Assembly (NCBI GenBank): GCA_018828385.1
Contig: JAHJVE010000007.1
Coordinates: 186,001 to 250,000, forward strand
Direction: 5' to 3'
DNA: 64,000 nt
Source: Gammaproteobacteria bacterium
GTDB lineage: Bacteria > Pseudomonadota > Gammaproteobacteria > Burkholderiales > Rhodocyclaceae
In this document: positions 58,425 to 64,000 of the stretch, piece by piece
Numbering within the stretch: the first letter of the stretch is position 1
Layout of the letters: each line of letters begins with the position of its first letter
Notes under the pieces: model-generated
Seen by the model: the letters and a program-made list of their open reading frames with translations, nothing else
Told to the model about the DNA's origin: nothing
Databases searched by the model: none
Program-made: the position numbers and the translations under genes

Positions 58425-58639
58425 TACTCCACCACTTTCTGCACGGCGTCGCCACCCTTCTTGAGGGCACCGCCCACCGCCTCGCCACTTTTTTGCAGGG
58501 CGCTCCCGACGGCTTCGCCGCCCTTTTGCAAAGCCTCACCGGTCTTTTCAGCGCCGATGGCGACATCCTTCTTGACGCCCTGCGCGGTATTGCAAGCGGC
58601 CAAACCAAGCACAACAAGCAAGACAAGCCAATTCTTCAT
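58424..58639 (-). CDS. Small entericidin-like lipoprotein between leuC and leuD
   Basis: 71 residues. Signal peptide [16 protein letters not shown] with lipobox LAAC (Cys16). The mature part is mostly four related 11-residue units of the type [11 protein letters not shown] / [11 protein letters not shown] / [11 protein letters not shown], amphipathic and Gly/Lys-rich, reminiscent of entericidin. It interrupts the leuCD pair, with its end overlapping the leuD start. Its Shine-Dalgarno is GGAGCGAC. Probably a membrane-anchored lipoprotein; role unknown. Confidence 0.85.
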   Translation of the reverse strand: MKNWLVLLVVLGLAACNTAQGVKKDVAIGAEKTGEALQKGGEAVGSALQKSGEAVGGALKKGGDAVQKVVE

Positions 58640-58654
58640 GATCGTCGCTCCTTC

Positions 58655-60061
58655 TTACAGAACGTCGCGCACGTCGGCGAAACGACCGGCAATCGCGGCG
58701 GCGGCGGCCATTGCCGGGCTGACCAGATGAGTCCGTCCGCCCGGACCCTGACGGCCTTCGAAATTGCGGTTGGAGGTCGAGGCACAACGCTCGCCCGGTT
58801 CCAGACGGTCGGCATTCATCGCCAGACACATCGAACAACCCGGTTCACGCCATTCGAAACCAGCCGCGATGAACACCTTGTCCAGCCCTTCCGCTTCGGC
58901 CTGACGCTTGACCAGGCCGGAACCCGGGACGGCCAGGGCCAGCTTGACGGTCGCGGCGACATGACGCCCCTTCAGCACACCTGCCGCCTCACGCAAATCT
59001 TCGATGCGTGAGTTGGTGCAGGAGCCGATGAAGACCTTGTCGATGGCGATCTGGTTGATCGGCGTATTGGGATTGAGACCCATGTATTGCAGGGCGCGTT
59101 CCATGCCTTCGCGTTTGACCGGATCGGCCTGCTTGGCCGGATCGGGAACGACGGCGTCGATGGCAACGACCATTTCGGGCGAAGTACCCCAAGTCACCTG
59201 CGGACGAATCTCTTCGGCCTTCAGCGTGACGATGCGGTCGAACTGCGCGCCGGCGTCAGAATGCAGCGTGCGCCAATAGGCGACCGCTTGTTCCCAGACG
59301 TCACCCTTCGGTGAGAACGGGCGGCCTTTCAAATAATCGATGGTTTTGTCGTCGACCGCAACGAAGCCCATGCGCGCACCGCCTTCGATGGCCATGTTGC
59401 ACAGGGTCATGCGACCTTCCATGCTCAGGCCGCGAATGGCGCTGCCGCCGAATTCGATGGCGTAGCCGTTGCCGCCGGCCGTGCCGATGGTGCCGATGAT
59501 GGCCAGCGCCACATCCTTGGCGGTGACGCCTTTGCCGAGCTTGCCGTCGACGGCGATCAGCATGGTCTTCGATTTCTTTTGCAGCAGGCACTGGGTGGCC
59601 AGCACGTGCTCGACTTCCGAGGTGCCGATGCCGTGCGCCAGACAGGCAAAGGCGCCGTGCGTTGAGGTATGCGAATCACCGCAAACGACCGTCATTCCGG
59701 GCAGCGTGGCACCATTTTCCGGACCAACGACGTGCACAATGCCCTGCCGCGCGTCCTTGAACGGGAAGTAGGCCAGCGCGCCGACTTCGCGGATATTGTC
59801 ATCCAGCGTTTGCACTTGCTGACGCGAAACCGGGTCCTTGATGCCTTCGTCCCAGTGATCGGTCGGCGTATTATGGTCGGCCGTCGCGACGATGGACGAG
59901 ATGCGCCACGGCTTGCGGCCGGCCAGCTTGAGGCCTTCGAAAGCCTGCGGGCTGGTGACTTCATGCACGAGGTGACGATCAATATAGAGAAGGGCCGTGC
60001 CATCAGCTTCCTGATGGACGACGTGGTTCTCCCAAAGCTTGTCGTAAAGGGTCTTCGACAT
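58655..60061 (-). CDS. leuC: 3-isopropylmalate dehydratase large subunit
   Basis: Aconitase-family [4Fe-4S] enzyme of leucine synthesis. 468 residues with [46 protein letters not shown] and [13 protein letters not shown] (cluster cysteines). First gene of leuC-lipoprotein-leuD-leuB-asd. Confidence 0.97.
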   Translation of the reverse strand: MSKTLYDKLWENHVVHQEADGTALLYIDRHLVHEVTSPQAFEGLKLAGRKPWRISSIVATADHNTPTDHWDEGIKDPVSRQQVQTLDDNIREVGALAYFPFKDARQGIVHVVGPENGATLPGMTVVCGDSHTSTHGAFACLAHGIGTSEVEHVLATQCLLQKKSKTMLIAVDGKLGKGVTAKDVALAIIGTIGTAGGNGYAIEFGGSAIRGLSMEGRMTLCNMAIEGGARMGFVAVDDKTIDYLKGRPFSPKGDVWEQAVAYWRTLHSDAGAQFDRIVTLKAEEIRPQVTWGTSPEMVVAIDAVVPDPAKQADPVKREGMERALQYMGLNPNTPINQIAIDKVFIGSCTNSRIEDLREAAGVLKGRHVAATVKLALAVPGSGLVKRQAEAEGLDKVFIAAGFEWREPGCSMCLAMNADRLEPGERCASTSNRNFEGRQGPGGRTHLVSPAMAAAAAIAGRFADVRDVL

Positions 60062-60091
60062 GGTGCGTAATGTGGGCTGTAAAGCCTTGAA

Positions 60092-61276
60092 TTATTGCAC
60101 AGGATCTTTCGTTTTTGCCCTGTTTTCCCGGTTGACCGTAGCATTCGCACCGACCCAGCCCCAGACCAGCACGAAGCCGACCAGCGCGAACAGCGAACCG
60201 AGGGTAAAGGTCCAGCCGGAACCCAGCGAATCCCAGGTTCGGCCGCTGATCAGCGCGCCGAGCAAGCCGCCGGCGCCGAACGACAGGCTGGAATACAGCG
60301 CCTGCCCCCGTCCTTGCGCCCGGCCCGGAAACCACTGATTCACCGCAGCAATGGAAGCCGCGTGGTAGGCGCCGAATGTCAGGCCATGCAGTAGCTGGAC
60401 GACAATCATGATGGTAGCCGACTCGACGCCCCAGCCCATGAGCAGGAAGCGAACAATCGCCGCGCCAAAACTGGCGAGCAGGATGGCCCGCAGCGAGAAT
60501 CGTCGTGACAGCCGGGCCATGAACATGAAGACGGCGATTTCAGCCACCACGCCGAGCGACCAGAGCAAGCCGACCTCTGTCTTCGAATAGCCGTGGGCAT
60601 CAAGGTGAATCGAGTAAAAAACGTAGAACGCGCCATGTGCCGCCGACATCGCGAAGCAGGCGGTCATCAGCGCGATCACTTTCGGCTGACGCAGGATTTC
60701 GCCAATTGGCTGAACCCCGCTGTGCTCAACCAACGTCGCCTCGGGCAAGGTCAGCGCATAGAGCAAGATTCCCACGAGAATCCCCCAGCACACCCAAACC
60801 ACGCCGACCGGCGGCGCCATGTCGAGCAACGCGCCGGTCCCCATCACGGCGACGATGAAGCCGATTGAACCCCACAAGCGGATGCGGCTGTAACGGCCAC
60901 GCTCTTCGCGCAGATGGTCGAAAGTCAACGTCTCGACCAACGGCAACGCAGCACTCCAGAAGAAGGCCAGGATAGCCATCGCCAGCAGCATGCCGGGCAA
61001 TTTGTCGAGCCAGAAAAAGGCGGTGAATCCGGCCAGACCGATCACTGCCGCCAGTCGGATGATCGCCATGCGCCGACCGAAATGGTCAGCCAGCCAGCCC
61101 CACAAATTGGGTCCAAAAAGGCGCATCAACTGCATCTGCGACATCAGCAGACCGATGTCCCAGGCAGAAAAATTCAGGGATTGGAGATAGAGCCCGAAAT
61201 AGGGGGAGAAGGCGCCAATGAAGGCGAAATAGAAAAAGTAGTAGCCCGAGAGGCGCCAGTAAGGCAATGCATGCAT
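60092..61276 (-). CDS. Major facilitator superfamily transporter (HcaT/MFS_1-like)
   Basis: 394 residues with about twelve hydrophobic helices. N-terminal WRLSGYYFFYFAFIGAFSPYFGLYL and NLWGWLADHFGRR (the MFS loop 2-3 motif) fit the HcaT/lacY-related sugar-proton group. Substrate cannot be assigned. The cytoplasmic C-terminus (after residue about 375) is encoded by repeat copy N. Confidence 0.86.
   Translation of the reverse strand: MHALPYWRLSGYYFFYFAFIGAFSPYFGLYLQSLNFSAWDIGLLMSQMQLMRLFGPNLWGWLADHFGRRMAIIRLAAVIGLAGFTAFFWLDKLPGMLLAMAILAFFWSAALPLVETLTFDHLREERGRYSRIRLWGSIGFIVAVMGTGALLDMAPPVGVVWVCWGILVGILLYALTLPEATLVEHSGVQPIGEILRQPKVIALMTACFAMSAAHGAFYVFYSIHLDAHGYSKTEVGLLWSLGVVAEIAVFMFMARLSRRFSLRAILLASFGAAIVRFLLMGWGVESATIMIVVQLLHGLTFGAYHAASIAAVNQWFPGRAQGRGQALYSSLSFGAGGLLGALISGRTWDSLGSGWTFTLGSLFALVGFVLVWGWVGANATVNRENRAKTKDPVQ
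60107..60143 (+). repeat. Dispersed 37-bp repeat, copy N (MFS C-terminus)
   Basis: Reverse-complement order is TGCTACGGTCAACCGG, GAAAACA, GGGC and AAAAACGAAAG. It encodes ATVNRENRAKTKD, the last residues of the MFS carrier, and ends 46 nt before leuC. Confidence 0.88.
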
Positions 61277-61317
61277 CCGGCGATTTTACCGGATGCATCC
61301 TCGGACACAGCCCCTAA

Positions 61318-61584
61318 TCAGGCCTTGACCGATTGCTGACCGGCGCGGAAGGCAAGCAACAAATGGTAGATTTCATCCTTCAATTTGACGCGCTGCTTCT
61401 TCATATCCTCAATGGTGAAGTCGCCGACCGGCATGTCATGCTCCTCCAGATCCTCGACCTTGCCGGTCAGACGGTTGTAGGAAGCGAACTGCCGGGAAAA
61501 ATAGGCGTTGCCAGCCTTGAGGACATCGATGGCGTCCCTGAACTCAGGAAACTCCTGGTACAGATCATGGTGATCAACTTGCAT
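61318..61584 (-). CDS. YdcH-like protein (DUF465)
   Basis: 88 residues, helical and charged: MQVDHHDLYQEFPEFRDAIDVLK, then VEDLEEHD and KKQRVKLKDEIYHLLL, the DUF465/YdcH pattern. The start at 61584 follows GGGAGAGAAACC; upstream in-frame codons are rejected. Cytosolic, unknown role. Confidence 0.85.
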   Translation of the reverse strand: MQVDHHDLYQEFPEFRDAIDVLKAGNAYFSRQFASYNRLTGKVEDLEEHDMPVGDFTIEDMKKQRVKLKDEIYHLLLAFRAGQQSVKA

Positions 61585-61636
61585 GGTTTCTCTCCCTGTT
61601 GCGATGACCAGCCGCCTGAGCGGCAACGTAGAAATA

Positions 61637-62737
61637 TTACGCGGATTTCCCCGGAATGCGCGGCGTAGCACACACCACGTCACCACACTGGGCACGGTGG
61701 CGCAGAGCATGATCGATCAACACCAGCGCCAGCATGGCCTCGGCAATCGGCGTCGCGCGAATGCCGACACAGGGATCGTGCCGCCCCTCGGTCGCCACCT
61801 CGATGGCGTTGCCCTGGCGATCGATCGAGTGACGCGACTGGGCAATGGACGAGGTGGGTTTGATCGCCATGTTGACGATGATGTCCTGACCGGTCGAAAT
61901 GCCGCCCAGCACGCCGCCAGCATGGTTGGTCTTGAAGCCCTGCGGAGTCATTTCATCACCGTGTTCGCTGCCTGTTTGGGTAACCGAAGCGAAGCCGGCT
62001 CCGATTTCGACCCCCTTGACGGCATTAATGCCCATCATGGCGTAGGCGATTTCGGCATCAAGCCGGTCATAAACCGGCTCACCCCAGCCCGGCGGCACAC
62101 CGGTGGCCGTCACGGTAATTTTGGCACCCACCGAATCCAACGACTTGCGCAGGCTGTCCATGTAGCTTTCGAGCTCTGGCACCAGCGCTGCATTCGGCGC
62201 AAAAAACGCATTTTCGCGAATATCGTCGGCCGAAACGAAAGGAATCTCGATCGGCCCCAGCGCACTCATCCAGCCACAAATAGTGACGCCATAGCGTTCA
62301 TTCAGCCACTTTCTGGCAATCGCACCAGCCGCCACGCGCACGGCGGTCTCACGAGCTGACGAACGACCACCGCCACGGTAATCGCGGAAACCGTATTTCT
62401 GGGTGTAGGTGTAATCGGCATGGCCAGGCCGGAAGGTATCGGCGATATTGCCGTAGTCCTTGCTGCGCTGATCCTGGTTGCGAATGAGCAGACCAATCGG
62501 GGTGCCGGTAGTCTTGCCTTCGAATACGCCGGAAAGTATCTCGACGGTATCAGGCTCGCGGCGCTGCGTCACATGACGCGACGTTCCTGGCTTGCGGCGA
62601 TCAAGCTCAGCCTGAATATCGGCCTCGCACAGGGCCAACCCGGGTGGGCAACCGTCGACGACGCAGCCGATCGCCGGGCCGTGTGACTCGCCAAAGGAGG
62701 TAACGGTAAACAAGGAGCCGAAAGTATTGCCTGACAT
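61637..62737 (-). CDS. aroC: Chorismate synthase
   Basis: Final shikimate-pathway enzyme, needs reduced FMN. 366 residues with [31 protein letters not shown] segment (here [17 protein letters not shown]), [17 protein letters not shown] and [20 protein letters not shown]. The start ATG at 62737 fits the family. Confidence 0.96.
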   Translation of the reverse strand: MSGNTFGSLFTVTSFGESHGPAIGCVVDGCPPGLALCEADIQAELDRRKPGTSRHVTQRREPDTVEILSGVFEGKTTGTPIGLLIRNQDQRSKDYGNIADTFRPGHADYTYTQKYGFRDYRGGGRSSARETAVRVAAGAIARKWLNERYGVTICGWMSALGPIEIPFVSADDIRENAFFAPNAALVPELESYMDSLRKSLDSVGAKITVTATGVPPGWGEPVYDRLDAEIAYAMMGINAVKGVEIGAGFASVTQTGSEHGDEMTPQGFKTNHAGGVLGGISTGQDIIVNMAIKPTSSIAQSRHSIDRQGNAIEVATEGRHDPCVGIRATPIAEAMLALVLIDHALRHRAQCGDVVCATPRIPGKSA

Positions 62738-62858
62738 GGAAGCTGGGTTCTATATATGGAAGCGAGAAGTTTACCACGCCAGGCGGGATGCCTCCCCCAC
62801 GCCGCACCGAGATGCCGGACAAGCATCGACTTCGTGCCAATCGCCGGCCGTAAACGAC

Positions 62859-62882
62859 GAAAGGCAGCCAAAGCTGCCTTTC
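62859..62882 (-). terminator. Terminator after the CBS-domain gene
   Basis: GAAAGGCAGC / GCTGCCTTTC, 10-bp perfect stem with a 4-nt loop, 16 nt after the stop codon of the CBS gene. The rest of the gap to aroC shows nothing recognisable. Confidence 0.8.
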
Positions 62883-62897
62883 GAACAAGCTGGCGAC

Positions 62898-63344
62898 TCA
62901 GGCCTCCTGGTCAGTTGGCCAGTTCTTGATATAGCTCTTCAGCATCTTGTTCTCGAAACTCTGCTCCTCAAGCACCGCCTTGGCCACATCGAGAAACGAG
63001 ATGACGCCCATCAGCGTGCCCTCTTCGACGACCGGCAGATATCGCGAGCGCTTTTCGATCATGAGCCGACGCAGGTCGTTCGCCTCCATATCGGGATAGG
63101 CGGTCACCGGATGCGTAACCATGACATCGCCGACGGTCAGACTTTCTGCCGTTGCCGCCTTGCCCTTGAGAGCCATGAGAACTTCGCGGAAGGTCAGCAT
63201 GCCGACCATCTTGCCGCCATCCATGACCACCAGCGAGCCGACATCGAGGTCGGCCATGCTATCCACAGCAAAAGCCAGAGACTGTTGCGGCGCAACTGTA
63301 AACAACGTTCCGCCCTTGACCCGCAGTATTTCCCGAACCTGCAT
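62898..63344 (-). CDS. CBS-domain protein
   Basis: 148 residues made of two CBS modules (FTVAPQQSLAFAVDSMADLDVGSLVVMDGGK and VGDVMVTHPVTAYPDMEANDLRRLMIEKRSRYLPVV). Such stand-alone CBS pairs bind adenosine nucleotides and act as small sensors. Start ATG 63344 has GGGAGAG upstream; a GTG at 63359 is less likely. Single gene with its own terminator. Confidence 0.88.
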   Translation of the reverse strand: MQVREILRVKGGTLFTVAPQQSLAFAVDSMADLDVGSLVVMDGGKMVGMLTFREVLMALKGKAATAESLTVGDVMVTHPVTAYPDMEANDLRRLMIEKRSRYLPVVEEGTLMGVISFLDVAKAVLEEQSFENKMLKSYIKNWPTDQEA

Positions 63345-63614
63345 TGCGCTCTCCCGCACTCGGTTTTAATTGGTCGGATGATCTTAGAGCATCCTCCGCA
63401 ATTCGGAAAGGATAACGGCACTTCTCGTCTCGCATAAGGTCGAAGGGCTATGGCAAGAGCACCAGGTGTTACAAAAAGTCACGCGAATTTAACAAATTTA
63501 TTGGCATTGCCACTTGCGAAATGTCATAACCATCTATACACTTGGTCATATCACCTAAGGCATATATCGCTAGGATGCTTGGGTAACCCTATTACACTAG
63601 CGTATGGAGATTGA
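63345..63614. promoter_or_regulatory. Regulatory region between the CBS and HTH genes
   Basis: 270 nt, A/T-rich toward the HTH gene. It contains the palindrome TGGCATTGCCA (63502-63512), an inverted pair AATTT/AAATT at about 63486-63498 and a loose promoter-like pair TTGCGA (63514) and TATACA (63535) with a 15-nt spacer. The palindrome could be an operator for the downstream HTH protein. Confidence 0.4.
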
Positions 63615-63923
63615 ATGATGTCTAACGTTAAAACCATCGAGAAAATCGACGCTCGTGAAATCCGTCGCAAGCTTGGCCTGAACCAGCAACAGTTCTGGTC
63701 CACCCTCGGCGTCACGCAGAGTGGCGGTTCCCGCTACGAAAGCGGCCGCAACATGCCGAAGCCGGTGCGCGAATTGCTGCGTCTGGTTCATGTCGAACAA
63801 GTCGATATCAAGAACATCAAGCGCGACGATATCGAAGTCGTCGAATATTTGAAGTCTCAGGAACCGGAGCTGTTCAAGTCCCTGAAGAAATCGGCTCGCG
63901 CTCACGCCAAAAAAGCGGCCTGA
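63615..63923 (+). CDS. Small helix-turn-helix DNA-binding protein (Xre/Cro type)
   Basis: 102 residues. The HTH lies at about residues 14-50 (IRRKLGLNQQQFWSTLGVTQSGGSRYESG), followed by a helical basic tail ending KSARAHAKKAA. No toxin, phage or partner gene is adjacent within the window. GGAG lies 5 nt before ATG 63615 (8 nt before the second ATG 63618). It may bind the upstream palindrome; target unknown. Confidence 0.82.
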   Translation: MMSNVKTIEKIDAREIRRKLGLNQQQFWSTLGVTQSGGSRYESGRNMPKPVRELLRLVHVEQVDIKNIKRDDIEVVEYLKSQEPELFKSLKKSARAHAKKAA

Positions 63924-63955
63924 TTTTTGCCCCGAAAGGGGCGTCGACCGTAGCA
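63921..63955 (+). repeat. Dispersed repeat, partial copy O (after the HTH gene)
   Basis: Reverse-complement order is TGCTACGGTCGACGCC, CCTTTCG, GGGC and AAAAATCAG. The core is good but the first A-tract is replaced by a GCCCC-GAAA-GGGGC hairpin. It starts within the stop codon of the HTH gene. Confidence 0.65.
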
Positions 63956-63993
63956 ACGGGCATCACGGGGAAACAATGACCCGGATGCCCGTT
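63955..63993 (+). terminator. Terminator after the HTH gene
   Basis: AACGGGCATC / GATGCCCGTT with an inner CGGG/CCCG, followed by TTCTTTTT. It follows repeat copy O directly. Confidence 0.85.
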
Positions 63994-64000
63994 TCTTTTT

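Overview
The window is GC-rich chromosomal DNA from a betaproteobacterium, most likely the Rhodocyclaceae (Dechloromonas/Azonexus-like). I infer this from the gene families and from the leuC-leuD-leuB-asd-fimV-truA-trpF-trpB-trpA-accD-folC-SPOR-cvpA-purF-metZ block, which is a conserved betaproteobacterial gene order. Coding density is very high. I see no rRNA, tRNA, CRISPR array, insertion sequence or prophage, and no gene-free stretch reaches 300 bases.

Layout: 1-4404 holds recN (partial), nadK, hrcA, hemH and trxC. 4461-8571 holds an EF-hand-like protein, a chemoreceptor with a c-type heme motif and a Ser/Thr kinase fused to a cyclic-nucleotide-binding-like domain. 8653-12613 is the heat-shock set grpE-dnaK-dnaJ with two sigma-32-type promoters. 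12742-22119 holds a branched-chain amino-acid-type binding protein, cysS, a TPR/L,D-transpeptidase pair, two cyclophilins, lpxH, recQ and a DUF2238 membrane protein. 22153-40301 is one continuous minus-strand MSHA-type IV pilus locus: mshE-G-F-(two pilins)-C-D-O-P-Q, then mshI, a PilN-like gene, mshJ-K-L-M-N and a DUF3334 gene. The order of the two halves differs from Vibrio. MshE carries a c-di-GMP-binding type N-terminus, and MshQ carries an apparent L-type-lectin-like domain. 40429-60061 is rhlE plus the large conserved housekeeping block. 60092-63923 holds an MFS carrier, a YdcH-like protein, aroC, a CBS-domain protein and a small HTH protein.

The most unusual signal is a dispersed sequence of about 37 bp that no gene annotation explains. 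It has a 16-bp core (TGCTACGGTCRACCGG) followed by an A-tract, a 4-nt G/C block and a second A/T-rich block. I find 11 good and 4 partial copies in 64 kb, on both strands. They lie between genes, across stop and start codons, and inside genes with reading frame and protein length preserved (TrxC, MshO, MshP, MshN, MFS C-terminus). The layout of a core plus two helically phased A/T tracts, and the pattern of in-frame accommodation, resemble the DNA uptake sequences of Pasteurellaceae and Neisseria. I propose it as a candidate uptake signal or other genome-wide protein-binding site; this is inference.

A second signal is that the only G/C homopolymers of 7 or more that I noticed (C8 just after the mshE start codon, G9 inside a pilin gene, C7 inside mshQ) all lie in the MSHA locus, which suggests phase-variable piliation.
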